Positions 1-7,744 are shown, counted from the first letter of the stretch. The stretch: DNA of 19,912 nucleotides from Candidatus Paracaedibacteraceae bacterium UBA6184 (GCA_002422845.1 DITM01000012.1:1-19912), one strand, 5' to 3'. Program-made: numbers and translations. Notes: generated from the sequence alone by a model not told the origin.

Positions 1-60
1 TTTCGCAATTCTAGTTATTAGTATATAAAGTGATTTTGAAGTGTCAAGACAAATTTATAC

Positions 61-849
61 CTATCTGGGTAATCGTCGACTAAGTAACGCATCTGCTCTG
101 CCGTGATATGCAGATCCAAGAGTTTTTAATCCACCTGCAGCCTTTCGAATATCTTTTGATGGTGCAGCCGGATAATCTGCAGATTTTTCATAGAGTACTG
201 CGGCTCTGTCATGATAATCGGATCCAAGAAGGCTTAATACATCTGCTGCCAATCGAATATAAAATGGAGTTACGTCCTGATGATCAGCCGATTTTTCATA
301 GAGTGCTGCAGCTCTATCATGATAGTCTGATCCAAAACTGCTTAATACATCAGCTATCAATTGAATATAAGATGGAGCTGCATCCGGATAATCTGCAGAT
401 TTTTCATAGAGTGCTGCGGCTCTTTCATGATGCTTAGCACGTTCAGCGGATTCTGCAGGAGAGATAGATCCAAGATTACTGAATTCAGATGCAGTAAGGC
501 AAATAGCATCTGAAGTTGCGTTGGGTAATAGGCCTTGTAATATATGTTTCTGATCGTCAGTAAATGTTGGATGTTTGTTAATGAGAGCAACAAGAGCAGT
601 ACACTCATCCTTGCTGATCTTTTTTGTCCAAAGCTCTGTTGCAAAGGTGGCATTCAATACCTCATCAAATGAATCCTTTGTAAGCATGCTCTTAAACTGA
701 GCTGTTACAGAAACTTGAGGATTTGATTCGGGTGTTGCAAGAGCATTAGTTGTTGATTCATATGAGAAAGGAGATATTTGATCTGAAGCGAAAGCAGTGG
801 GTAAGGTAAGTACAGTTGTCATTAGTAGTGATTGAAGTGTGTGTTTCAT
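61..849 (-). CDS. Secreted protein with C-terminal 36-residue TPR/Sel1-like tandem repeats
   Basis: This encodes about 262 residues of unknown function. The start at 849 is chosen because AGGAG lies 8 bases upstream and the resulting N-terminus, MKHTLQSLLMTTVLTLPTAFA-SDQ, is a textbook signal peptide cleaved after AFA; the longer frame open to 984 adds an uncharged run without a ribosome site. After an unrecognised middle part (about residues 25-140) come three complete 36-residue repeats, residues 141-248, with consensus HDRAAALYEKSADY and a GSDY end, then a partial fourth copy ending in a basic tail. The unit length and the A-x-LYEKSA pattern resemble TPR or Sel1 helical repeats, which bind proteins; that is inference. 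The product is expected in the periplasm or outside the cell. The nearest neighbour is also on the minus strand but has its own terminator. Confidence 0.7.
   Translation of the reverse strand: MKHTLQSLLMTTVLTLPTAFASDQISPFSYESTTNALATPESNPQVSVTAQFKSMLTKDSFDEVLNATFATELWTKKISKDECTALVALINKHPTFTDDQKHILQGLLPNATSDAICLTASEFSNLGSISPAESAERAKHHERAAALYEKSADYPDAAPSYIQLIADVLSSFGSDYHDRAAALYEKSADHQDVTPFYIRLAADVLSLLGSDYHDRAAVLYEKSADYPAAPSKDIRKAAGGLKTLGSAYHGRADALLSRRLPR
64..429 (-). repeat. 108-bp in-frame tandem repeat (3 full copies plus a partial)
   Basis: Three units of 108 bp occupy 429-106 on the minus strand and a fourth, decayed unit continues to 64. Each encodes the 36-residue helical repeat of the surrounding gene. 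Copies are close in DNA sequence, with blocks such as tgcagatttttcatagagt recurring, so expansion by duplication is fairly recent. Confidence 0.75.
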
Positions 850-870
850 GTGTGGATCTCCTATAACTGA

Positions 871-899
871 TATATAAGGTTGGGTGTCAAAAAAGTCAA
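871..899 (-). promoter_or_regulatory. Sigma70-type promoter for the repeat protein gene
   Basis: On the minus strand TTGACT (899-894) is followed after exactly 17 bases by TATATA (876-871). The predicted start site lies about 15 bases before the AGGAG ribosome site and ATG at 849. An overlapping alternative, TTGACA (890-885) with GTTATA, is also possible but would run into the ribosome site. Confidence 0.55.
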
Positions 900-904
900 G
901 AGTT

Positions 905-1284
905 TGTGTTTTTAAAAATGAGAGAGGGGGGACGCCCTGAGAATTGTTGTTGATTAAGTTAGATTCGATGTGTTCTGGGTACACGTTATAAAACGGACTG
1001 ACTTCAGCATCAATAACTTGAACACCTCATTTGCTTCAACGAAGGGTATATTGCAGAGCGATTTGATGAGGGGAGATACCACCTGGCGCATAGATGCGGG
1101 GGTGGATACAAGAATTCTAACGTTCGAAAATTATCTAAAGGGTAAGTATTCTGCTGCTAGATAGATGTAATCCGACGTTGCCGGGGTACTATTGCTTATA
1201 AAGCTGGGCGAAAAAGTTGGGAGGGCATTCCCGAGATGGATGTCGACACATAAATCCACACATGTTAAGCAGTTCGATCCGCAG
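905..1284. other. Intergenic stretch without a convincing gene; possible gene relic
   Basis: No convincing gene is visible here. A 64-codon plus-strand frame (970-1164) lacks a good ribosome site, and the minus strand also reads openly in patches across about 1000-1150, interrupted by stops. The local sequence around 1060-1260 looks less AT-rich than its surroundings. Together this suggests a decayed gene or a small inserted fragment of unknown origin rather than a functional coding region. Confidence 0.3.
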
Positions 1285-1304
1285 AAAAAATCCCGTAACA
1301 CGGG
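1285..1304 (-). terminator. Rho-independent terminator for the 1354-1923 gene
   Basis: Read on the minus strand this is CCCGT-GTT-ACGGG (1304-1292) followed by a run of T at 1290-1285. The stem has only 5 bp but is GC-rich, and it lies about 50 bases past the stop of the upstream minus-strand gene, so both position and orientation fit. Confidence 0.55.
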
Positions 1305-1353
1305 CTAGTTTGCAGCCGAGTAGTTCATTTATAAATAGAGTGTGTTGGATAGG

Positions 1354-1923
1354 TTAATTTTCATACTCTTTATCATATTTATAATACCAATCTTCCCTTA
1401 AGTTATCAAAAATAATTTTCGTTTGAGTTTGTATATATAGAGGGAGATAGTGAAAGACCCCTTCGTCGGATAGTCGAATAAGCTCAATTAAAAAATCTAT
1501 AATCAAAGCTCGTTTTGCAAGCGTTTGTTGTTCGATCAGTAATGATTCAATTAATTCAAAGGCTTGTTGCAGTTGAACCTGTTTGTGTTGATGAAAACTT
1601 TCAATAATAAAGACAGCAAAAGCTGACGTTTCGTGACGTGATGGCTGATACAATGAATTTGATTTTGCAACGTCTAAAAAGTTTGGAAACACCTGTTTTA
1701 TACGATTTAAGAATTGATCCGGTTTATACAGCTGAATATTCAGATTAAATTCTAAATCAGCAATAAGTGCGTATAGACGATCATTAGGTAACACTCCGTT
1801 GCAATCGTATTCTAATTCGATAAGATCATTTTCAAAGTTAAAAATGACTGTTGCTATGTCGGGTCGATTTAGCTTGTTGGCTTGATGTTTTCCCTCGTCT
1901 AGGCTTTGTTTAAGTTCATTCAA
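1354..1923 (-). CDS. Hypothetical protein, 5' end unclear (possibly truncated)
   Basis: I do not recognise this family. The protein is helical and acidic to neutral, with no signal peptide or membrane segment: residues 1-60 are mixed alpha/beta in look, and residues 95-180 are dense in Leu, Ile and Gln (for example QQAFELIESLLIEQQ), suggesting a helical bundle. The only start in this frame is a TTG at 1923 with no ribosome site. Upstream the same frame stays open to a stop at 2037-2035 and reads like protein (SLYYYQDLKRDKSLINWIH), yet it contains no ATG or GTG. The open stretch ends right where a palindromic element begins (2038-2112). The simplest reading is that the original 5' end was lost; a rare start codon is the alternative. 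A hairpin terminator follows at 1304-1285. Confidence 0.5.
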   Translation of the reverse strand: MNELKQSLDEGKHQANKLNRPDIATVIFNFENDLIELEYDCNGVLPNDRLYALIADLEFNLNIQLYKPDQFLNRIKQVFPNFLDVAKSNSLYQPSRHETSAFAVFIIESFHQHKQVQLQQAFELIESLLIEQQTLAKRALIIDFLIELIRLSDEGVFHYLPLYIQTQTKIIFDNLREDWYYKYDKEYEN

Positions 1924-2037
1924 TTCAACACATTCATTGTCTTTAAAAAGTGTGATGCAGCTATGAATCCAATTGATTAGGCTTTTATCGCGTTTGAGGT
2001 CTTGATAGTAGTAGAGGCTATTATAGCTGACTTCTTA

Positions 2038-2112
2038 TAATCTGGGTATGCGTCACTTGGTCGCTAATGTACGTTTTAGTACATGTCTCGCCTCGTTCCT
2101 GTACCCAAATTA
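2038..2112. repeat. ~75-bp imperfect palindromic element
   Basis: The outer arms taatctgggta (2038-2048) and tacccaaatta (2102-2112) are inverted copies with one mismatch. The core ATGTAC (2067-2072) and GTACAT (2079-2084) pair perfectly around a 6-base loop. Between them the arms pair partly (GGTCG against CGCC). The size, whole-element dyad and richer G+C resemble small dispersed palindromic units such as the palindromic elements of Rickettsia, but membership of a family cannot be shown from one copy. Confidence 0.5.
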
Positions 2113-2152
2113 AATTAATCTAGCTATATCTAGAATCGTTGTATCAACTGGA

Positions 2153-2323
2153 TCAGTATTTTTTTTCAGGAGCTTCTGAAGAGGGAGATTTCATAAAAAA
2201 TGCTCTGATTTTTTGAAATAGGTGATTTTGCATCGCATATAGAATGAGTGTGATAATTCCTGCAATAATAAACAGACTTAAGAGTATTATTCGTTTCCAA
2301 ACTAAAAAAGATTCGTAATTCAT
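2153..2323 (-). CDS. Small single-pass membrane protein
   Basis: A 56-residue protein starting MNYESFLVWKR. The ATG at 2323 is preferred to an upstream TTG; a weak GAG lies about 7 bases before it. Residues 9-32 form one hydrophobic segment (IILLSLFIIAGIITLILYAM) followed by a basic stretch (QKIRAFFMK) and a polar tail SSEAPEKKY, so an inner-membrane anchor with a short cytoplasmic tail is likely. The gene is transcribed away from lysK, with which it shares an 87-base divergent intergenic region. I do not recognise a family. The size is such that a chance frame cannot be excluded, but the clean membrane segment favours a real gene. Confidence 0.45.
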   Translation of the reverse strand: MNYESFLVWKRIILLSLFIIAGIITLILYAMQNHLFQKIRAFFMKSPSSEAPEKKY

Positions 2324-2342
2324 TGTTATTCTCAAAAAAATA

Positions 2343-2371
2343 TTGCAATTTCTGTATAAACATACCTTAAT
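2343..2371 (+). promoter_or_regulatory. Possible promoter of lysK
   Basis: TTGCAA (2343-2348) and CTTAAT (2366-2371) are separated by 17 bases, about 40 bases upstream of the lysK start, in the gap between divergent genes. The match is moderate; a TATAAA at 2355-2360 could serve a different start. Confidence 0.3.
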
Positions 2372-2410
2372 GCAGTTGGCAATAACTTAATGAATTAGGA
2401 AGGAAATATA

Positions 2411-3967
2411 ATGAGTCAAATTATAGGTCGGTCATGGCCGTTTATCGAAGCGCAAAAGTTAGTAGAACGCTATCGTCAGGCACCACCTAAAAAGGGATAT
2501 GTCTTGTTTGAAACAGGATATGGGCCTTCGGGATTACCGCACATTGGAACATTTGGAGAGGTTGCTCGTACAACCATGGTTCGTCATGCGTTTGAGCAAT
2601 TATCAGATATTCCGACAAAGCTATTTTCATTTTCGGATGATATGGATGGATTACGTAAAGTTCCAGATAATATTCCTAATAAAGAGTTAGTTGCCAAACA
2701 CTTAGGAAAACCGCTTACAAAGGTGCCAGATCCTTTTGAAAAGTTTAACAGTTTTGGTGAGCATAACAATGCGATGTTACAATCATTCTTGGATTCATTT
2801 GGATTTCAATACGAATTCCAAAGTTCAACACATTATTATACGAACGGATTGTTTGATGAAAAATTACAGGCCGTGTTGAATAATTATGATGCGATCATGG
2901 AGATTATGTTGCCGTCATTAGGGGCGGAACGTCAAGCAACGTATAGTCCATTTTTACCTGTGTGTACTCGTACTGGTGTTGTGTTGCAAGTTCCCATGAT
3001 TGAGCGGAATTCATCCAAGGGAACGATCGTATATTTAGATCCAGAGACGAATGAAAAAGTTGAGGTGTCTATATTTGGCGGAGCGTGCAAGTTACAATGG
3101 AAAGTTGACTGGGCAATGCGCTGGTCAGCCTTAGATGTAGATTATGAGATGGCTGGTAAAGACTTAATTGATTCTGTAAAATTAGCCTCTAAAATTGTAC
3201 GCGTATTAGGCGGTCAAGCACCTGAAGGGTTTAATTACGAATTGTTTTTGGACGGTGAAGGTCAAAAGATTTCAAAGTCAAAGGGTAACGGATTAACCAT
3301 GGAAGATTGGTTAACGTATGCGCCCCATGAAAGTTTGGCTTTGTATATGTTTCAATCCCCGAAGAGTGCAAAGAAATTACACTTTGATGTGATCCCACGT
3401 CAGGTGGATGATTACTTAACTTGGATTGAGAAGTATCAAGGGCAATCAGCAGAAGAACGAGTTGATAATCCAGTGTGGCATATTTACGCCGGAAATCCAC
3501 CAAAACCAGAAAATGGTCCAAGTTTTAACATGTTGTTAAACTTAGCTGGTGTATGTAATACGGAAGACAAGGCAGTTCTGTGGCAATTCTTAACGCGTTA
3601 TAATAAAGAGTTGACTCCAGAAAAAGCACCGTTTACAGATCGTTTAATGGCGTATGCGATTCAATATTATAAAGACTTTATTGTGCCCGCAAAGCAATAC
3701 CGTAATGCAGTGGATTTTGAGGTTGATGTATTAAATGAATTAGCAAATACCTTGGAAAGCATGCCTGCTGAATCGACGGCTGAAGATATTCAGTATCAGG
3801 TGTATGAGATCGGTAAAAAATACCCCTTTGAAGATCTGAAGGCTTGGTTTAAAGTATTATATGAAGTGTTATTAGGGCAGGAGCAAGGTCCACGGATGGG
3901 ATCTTTTTTTGCTCTGTATGGATTAAAAGAATCCGTTAAGTTAATTCGTGATGCAGTGTCACGATAA
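2411..3967 (+). CDS. lysK: Class I lysyl-tRNA synthetase
   Basis: This 518-residue enzyme attaches lysine to tRNA-Lys in the cytoplasm. It is the class I form, common in archaea and in alphaproteobacteria, rather than the usual bacterial class II LysRS. The HIGH motif appears as GLPHIGTFGE (HIGT at residues 44-47) and the KMSKS motif as KISKSKGNG (residues 286-290), both on a Rossmann catalytic core. The C-terminal ~170 residues are the helical tRNA-binding part of the family. The length is normal for the class. The ATG at 2411 is preceded by GGAAGGAA, a strong ribosome site. The next gene starts 20 bases downstream and may be co-transcribed. The identification is secure from the two motifs and the family's GYGPSG signature. 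Confidence 0.97.
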   Translation: MSQIIGRSWPFIEAQKLVERYRQAPPKKGYVLFETGYGPSGLPHIGTFGEVARTTMVRHAFEQLSDIPTKLFSFSDDMDGLRKVPDNIPNKELVAKHLGKPLTKVPDPFEKFNSFGEHNNAMLQSFLDSFGFQYEFQSSTHYYTNGLFDEKLQAVLNNYDAIMEIMLPSLGAERQATYSPFLPVCTRTGVVLQVPMIERNSSKGTIVYLDPETNEKVEVSIFGGACKLQWKVDWAMRWSALDVDYEMAGKDLIDSVKLASKIVRVLGGQAPEGFNYELFLDGEGQKISKSKGNGLTMEDWLTYAPHESLALYMFQSPKSAKKLHFDVIPRQVDDYLTWIEKYQGQSAEERVDNPVWHIYAGNPPKPENGPSFNMLLNLAGVCNTEDKAVLWQFLTRYNKELTPEKAPFTDRLMAYAIQYYKDFIVPAKQYRNAVDFEVDVLNELANTLESMPAESTAEDIQYQVYEIGKKYPFEDLKAWFKVLYEVLLGQEQGPRMGSFFALYGLKESVKLIRDAVSR

Positions 3968-3987
3968 TCAATAAGGAGCAACTAAAA

Positions 3988-5004
3988 ATGAAACGAATAA
4001 GAAAAATTGCTTTATCAACGGGAGTCTGTACGTTGGGTCTGCTGGGAACCTTGTGGGCATTTGTATATGGACCCGTCTGGTACGCAGTTAATGTGCCCAC
4101 CCATCCTGCGATTGATGAAACCCGTGTTGGTATGATCAAGGAATTAAAAGCACAAGGATTTGTTCCTGGTAAAACAGTAGACGTCGATATTGAAAGCGAT
4201 GGTGGAAATCTAATTAGTGTTCAAGGTCTGGAAGATTCGAAAGCGAAGAAATTGAATAAAATCCACGTTGCGATTGGTACAAGTATTGCTCAAAGCGTAA
4301 AGAAGAATATGTCTGCTGAGTCATATTTGGTATTTAGTTCTGTCACTGATCCCGTTGGTGCAGGCTTAATGAAGTATGCTGAGAAGCCAGAGGGGCGAGT
4401 AACTGGAGTTTCTAACTTTGTGTCTGCGTATCCTCAGTTAAAGTTTTTTCATACGATTTATCCAAAGATGAAAACGATAGGTTTTTTCTATAACCCAGCA
4501 GAGGCGAACTCTGTACATATATTGCATGATGTTCAAGCAGCGGCTGCAAAATTAGGATTAGAAGTAGTCCATGGTGTTGTTAACGATCCAAAAGAAGTTG
4601 AGATCGTTGCTGGCAAGATGAGCAAAGTTGATGCGTTCTTTTCAAGTAATGACAACACAGTGGCGTCTGAATTTGGTGATTTAATTCGTGAAGGAGATAA
4701 GCGTAAGATTCCAGTATTCACAAGTGATACGGCGTTAATAAAGTATGGTGCGTTGGCGTCATATGGCGTGAATCAACATGAAGTTGGACGTGTTACGGCA
4801 TTGATGGTGATTCGTTTGTTAAAGGGAGAATCGGTGGCTAATATCCCAATGATTACGGTGAGCGAGCCCAATCGTGTGTTGAATGATCAAAAAGCAAAAG
4901 AGTTGGGGTTGACGTTTGATCCTGAAACATTAAAACAAGTGGATCGACATTGGCCAGAGGGTTGGTTGTCTGATTTTAAGAACTGGATAAAAAATCTGTT
5001 CTAA
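3988..5004 (+). CDS. ABC transporter substrate-binding protein, TrpX-like (PF04392 type)
   Basis: A 338-residue periplasmic solute-binding protein of the family often found with tryptophan or other small-molecule ABC importers. Residues 7-30 are an uncleaved-looking signal or anchor (IALSTGVCTLGLLGTLWAFVYG). The body has the two-lobe pattern of the family: AIGTSIAQSVKK, VFSSVTDPVGAGL, TIGFFYNPAEANS, DAFFSSNDNTV and YGVNQHEVGR are characteristic segments. The ribosome site AAGGAG lies about 10 bases before ATG. No permease or ATPase gene is adjacent, so the partners must be encoded elsewhere if it is part of a transporter; the ligand cannot be told from sequence. It lies 20 bases after lysK and is closed by a strong terminator, which suggests a two-gene unit. 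Confidence 0.88.
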   Translation: MKRIRKIALSTGVCTLGLLGTLWAFVYGPVWYAVNVPTHPAIDETRVGMIKELKAQGFVPGKTVDVDIESDGGNLISVQGLEDSKAKKLNKIHVAIGTSIAQSVKKNMSAESYLVFSSVTDPVGAGLMKYAEKPEGRVTGVSNFVSAYPQLKFFHTIYPKMKTIGFFYNPAEANSVHILHDVQAAAAKLGLEVVHGVVNDPKEVEIVAGKMSKVDAFFSSNDNTVASEFGDLIREGDKRKIPVFTSDTALIKYGALASYGVNQHEVGRVTALMVIRLLKGESVANIPMITVSEPNRVLNDQKAKELGLTFDPETLKQVDRHWPEGWLSDFKNWIKNLF

Positions 5005-5010
5005 AAAAAT

Positions 5011-5046
5011 CCACAAAAAAACCTCCTTCGGGAGGTTTTTTTGTGG
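5011..5046. terminator. Strong bidirectional terminator with UUCG loop
   Basis: A perfect 16-bp inverted repeat, ccacaaaaaaacctcc / ggaggtttttttgtgg, surrounds the tetraloop TTCG. The GC-rich inner stem followed by seven T on the plus strand, with seven A on the other side, makes it functional in either direction. It ends the lysK/solute-binding unit. Confidence 0.92.
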
Positions 5047-5080
5047 TTTAATATTATATAGATAAATTAAAGGGACTGTA

Positions 5081-7129
5081 ATGAAAGACAAAACATATGT
5101 AATGCTGTTATTAACGACAACGTTTTTAGTTGGATGTGGAGGGGGGGCTGGTTCTGGTGCTGGTACCGGCAGCAGTGAAAATAGTGAAGCTTCTGGTTCT
5201 GGAACGGGTACCGGCACCAGTGAAAGTAGTGAAGCTTCTGGTTCTGGAGCGGGTACCGGCACCAGTGAAAGTAGTGAAGGTGATAGTAATGTGAGCACCG
5301 AGATGCCTGGGGGGCAAACTACCTCAGGGATGGGGTCATCCGTTACAGAAGGTGGAGCAACTGGAGTTCAACCAATCACATCAACTGCGGGGGTGTCAAC
5401 GAAGCTGCCCAGTGCTCCTAAGTTTAATTCTGAAGCATTGGCAGCAAAAGCAACCACGCTAGAGCAGTTAGAAGCATTGCCAGAGTTTAAACAGTTAGAA
5501 GCTTGGTTAAAACCAAGTTGGCATGAAATTAATAATAAAACACTTGCAGATTTAAAGACTTATCAAGAGAAGCTTGATTATATAAGAAATTGTTCTGAAG
5601 TTGCAAAGGTAAGAGAAGCAGAAAAGTCTGCGACTGCGCGGGTTATATTAAAAACAGCAACTGAAGGGCGATCTTTAGACGTGCCGACCCCAGATAAAAA
5701 TTGGTCAGAAATGTCAAGTTATGTGGAGTTTCGACATAAATTGTCGGACAAACTGACAGCCCAAATTGGCAGACTGGATAGATTTAATCTTAATCTACGA
5801 GTGTACCCAAATGATTTGTATGTAAATGATCCCAAGACTGTAGAGGATAGAGTCATAAATGATGCTGTTAATGATTTTTATGACACAAACGGAGAGCCGT
5901 TTCCGATAAATGAATATATATACCCTTTTGATAACTCAGTGAAAGTTACAGAGAAAGTTATAGTTTATGTAAATGGGAGGTTTCAGATAGATTCGAATTA
6001 TCCATTGCTTATTAAAAATATTAAAGATGTTATGGGGGGGGCGATATTACCTTCTGGTTATCGATATGGAATGGATCAAGTTTCTGATGAATATATGCAA
6101 AAGCTTCTTAAAGTAATTGCCTATGAGGGATGTCTGAATAAATCTTTTGGTTCGTCAGCTTATAGTCTTGGAGGTTCCGAAAACGAAAATAGACTCAGCT
6201 TGCTTAGGCAGCTGCATTTTGTGTTACTCGAAGGTGTGAATATTCCGATAACTGATTTGAAGGATTTTGCATTCACAGAAAAACTTATTATTGCTGAAAT
6301 GATTAAAAGTGGCCAATTTGGAACCTTGTTTAATTATTTAAGAGGAAAAAAATTCTCTAGTTATGGTAATGAGACATTCTTTCCAGAAGTTGAGTTTGAT
6401 GCGTTAGTTGCAGCAGCTCCAGTAGCCTTAGCAGCTGGGATAACGCCATCGACAATGGGACGTTTTACTCGTCGAGGAGTTACTGGTATAGATGCAACGT
6501 ACTTACATATGAATGGCGTGTCAGCAGGGAAGGTTGAGATGTTGTTGCCGATATCTGTCAGTTTAAAAGGTAAGGTTGATGGAGCTAAGTCAACGACAGG
6601 AACAAGCGGTATAGTGGCCTATAAGATAGGGGATACAGTTGTTGGAATTGTACATGCTTATGCTAACGCAGGTGAGGGATTTGAAGTTGATAGTCGTCAA
6701 ACCGAAACATCCGTCGCAGTGTCTCAATCAATAGGGAATGCCTTTGTTGAGGGGCAAGTGGGATACATAGGAACTCATGAAGTTCATAGTGCAGATATGA
6801 GAGGACATCGATATCAGTTGAGCGTTGGGTTTGATACGGAGACTGTTTCGCCATTTGTGCAAGTTGCATACAGAGACTTTGGAAAACAAAGTGATGCAGC
6901 GGCTTATGTTGGGGCAGAATTGAACATCGATAGTTTAAAAACTGAGGCCTATGTAGTTGATATGAATCTGAATGCAAAAGCTGGAGTTAATTCAAAGACA
7001 GAGTTTACGGGTAGTTTAGAATGGTCGGGGTCGTTGAGTTTAAATAATGGGATTAGTTTTAAAACGGATCTGACATTAGGGACAACTGAAGGGTCAACGT
7101 TTGGGCTGACTGCAAACGTATCAAGATAG
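5081..7129 (+). CDS. Large surface lipoprotein with Gly/Ser/Thr repeats and beta-rich C-terminal domain
   Basis: A 682-residue protein of unknown function. The N-terminus MKDKTYVMLLLTTTFLVGC is a lipoprotein signal with lipobox LVG-C, so Cys19 would be lipidated. AGGG lies 6 bases before ATG. After the Cys come three 15-residue repeats of type GSGTGTGTSESSEAS, a flexible acidic linker, then an unrecognised mostly helical region (about 115-440). Residues 475-682 are rich in alternating hydrophobic/polar strands and Gly (VVGIVHAYAN, VSPFVQVAYRDF, GSLEWSGSLSLNNG) and are homologous to the C-terminus of the lipoprotein gene at 8362-9483. The strand pattern recalls autotransporter or porin barrels, but the final residues lack a terminal aromatic, so a barrel is only inferred. 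Two poly-G runs (7 G at 5141-5147 and 8 G at 6034-6041) lie in the frame. The gene ends in its own terminator. Confidence 0.8.
   Translation: MKDKTYVMLLLTTTFLVGCGGGAGSGAGTGSSENSEASGSGTGTGTSESSEASGSGAGTGTSESSEGDSNVSTEMPGGQTTSGMGSSVTEGGATGVQPITSTAGVSTKLPSAPKFNSEALAAKATTLEQLEALPEFKQLEAWLKPSWHEINNKTLADLKTYQEKLDYIRNCSEVAKVREAEKSATARVILKTATEGRSLDVPTPDKNWSEMSSYVEFRHKLSDKLTAQIGRLDRFNLNLRVYPNDLYVNDPKTVEDRVINDAVNDFYDTNGEPFPINEYIYPFDNSVKVTEKVIVYVNGRFQIDSNYPLLIKNIKDVMGGAILPSGYRYGMDQVSDEYMQKLLKVIAYEGCLNKSFGSSAYSLGGSENENRLSLLRQLHFVLLEGVNIPITDLKDFAFTEKLIIAEMIKSGQFGTLFNYLRGKKFSSYGNETFFPEVEFDALVAAAPVALAAGITPSTMGRFTRRGVTGIDATYLHMNGVSAGKVEMLLPISVSLKGKVDGAKSTTGTSGIVAYKIGDTVVGIVHAYANAGEGFEVDSRQTETSVAVSQSIGNAFVEGQVGYIGTHEVHSADMRGHRYQLSVGFDTETVSPFVQVAYRDFGKQSDAAAYVGAELNIDSLKTEAYVVDMNLNAKAGVNSKTEFTGSLEWSGSLSLNNGISFKTDLTLGTTEGSTFGLTANVSR
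5150..5278 (+). repeat. 45-bp tandem repeat (three copies) in lipoprotein linker
   Basis: Copies begin at 5150, 5195 and 5240 with the core ggttctgg...ggtaccggc..cagtgaaa.tagtgaag. The second and third are nearly identical; the first differs at a few sites and the third loses its last codons. They encode a GSGxGTGTSESSEA linker. Such repeats change copy number easily without shifting the frame. Confidence 0.85.
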
Positions 7130-7144
7130 TTTTATCTTCTTTAC

Positions 7145-7170
7145 AAAAACCTCCTTCGGGAGGTTTTTTT
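7145..7170 (+). terminator. Terminator with UUCG loop after the large lipoprotein gene
   Basis: Arms aaaaacctcc (7145-7154) and ggaggttttt (7159-7168) flank TTCG and are followed by T to 7170. The core is the same as that of the terminator at 5011-5046. It lies 15 bases past the stop codon. Confidence 0.92.
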
Positions 7171-7221
7171 CTAAATACAATTGTGGTGTTATTATACCTC
7201 ATCAAAAAAGGCTCTATTTCA

Positions 7222-7250
7222 TTGACATGAAGAGCAATATTGGTTAAAAG
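7222..7250 (+). promoter_or_regulatory. Possible promoter of rplM-rpsI
   Basis: A consensus TTGACA (7222-7227) is followed after 17 bases by TAAAAG (7245-7250), a weak -10. It sits about 30 bases before the rplM start and after the preceding terminator, the right place for an operon promoter. Confidence 0.4.
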
Positions 7251-7279
7251 TAAATCAATACATTATTAATAGGCAAATC

Positions 7280-7744
7280 ATGAAAACATATTCAATGAAA
7301 GCCAGCGAAATCCAAAAGAATTGGATTTTAGTTGATGCTGAAAACCTAGTATTAGGACGCATGGCATCAATCGTTGCGCGAATTTTAAAAGGTAAGCACA
7401 AACCAAATTACACTCCTCATATGGATTGTGGTGATCATGTTGTGATTATCAATGCAGACAAAATTGCATTAACAGGTAACAAACGCGAAGATAAGATATA
7501 TTACAGACATACTGGATATATGGGCGGAATTAGACAACGTACGGCAGGACAAATCTTGGATAGCCGTTTTCCAGAGCGCGTTGTTGAAAAAGCGGTTGAA
7601 CGTATGATTACACGTAACCCATTGGGTCGTGATTGTATGCGTGCATTGCATGTTTACAAAGGCACGGATCATCCTCATGGGGGTCAACAACCTCAAAAGT
7701 TGGATATTGCATCCATGAATGTTAAGAATACAAGGAGCGCATAA
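7280..7744 (+). CDS. rplM: 50S ribosomal protein L13
   Basis: A 154-residue protein of the large ribosomal subunit, which binds 23S rRNA early in assembly. Family hallmarks are visible in order: WILVDAENLVLGRMAS, LKGKHKPNYTPHMDCGDHVVIINA, YYRHTGYMGGI, AVERMITRNPLGRD and the C-terminal HPHGGQQP. The length is typical of alphaproteobacterial L13. The stop codon overlaps the rpsI start by one base (TAATG), giving translational coupling, the usual arrangement for this pair. A TTGACA-type promoter lies just upstream. Confidence 0.98.
   Translation: MKTYSMKASEIQKNWILVDAENLVLGRMASIVARILKGKHKPNYTPHMDCGDHVVIINADKIALTGNKREDKIYYRHTGYMGGIRQRTAGQILDSRFPERVVEKAVERMITRNPLGRDCMRALHVYKGTDHPHGGQQPQKLDIASMNVKNTRSA

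Noticed and set aside
108..437. Plus-strand open frame with repeated IHLLPIEYKMEL-type segments
   Set aside because: It is the antisense of the 108-bp repeats of the minus-strand gene; the repeat pattern is inherited and there is no ribosome site.
1000..1150. Resemblance of the minus-strand reading ILVSTPASMRQVVSPLIK to the C-terminal part of FlhA/SctV export proteins
   Set aside because: The similarity is short and impressionistic, with stops nearby; not enough to name.
970..1164. Small plus-strand protein of 64 residues
   Set aside because: No ribosome site or recognisable family, and the opposite strand reads equally well; listed only as a possible relic.
4930..5298. Minus-strand frame rich in PVPEPEASLLSL repeats
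   Set aside because: It is the antisense of the 45-bp lipoprotein repeats and crosses a strong terminator.
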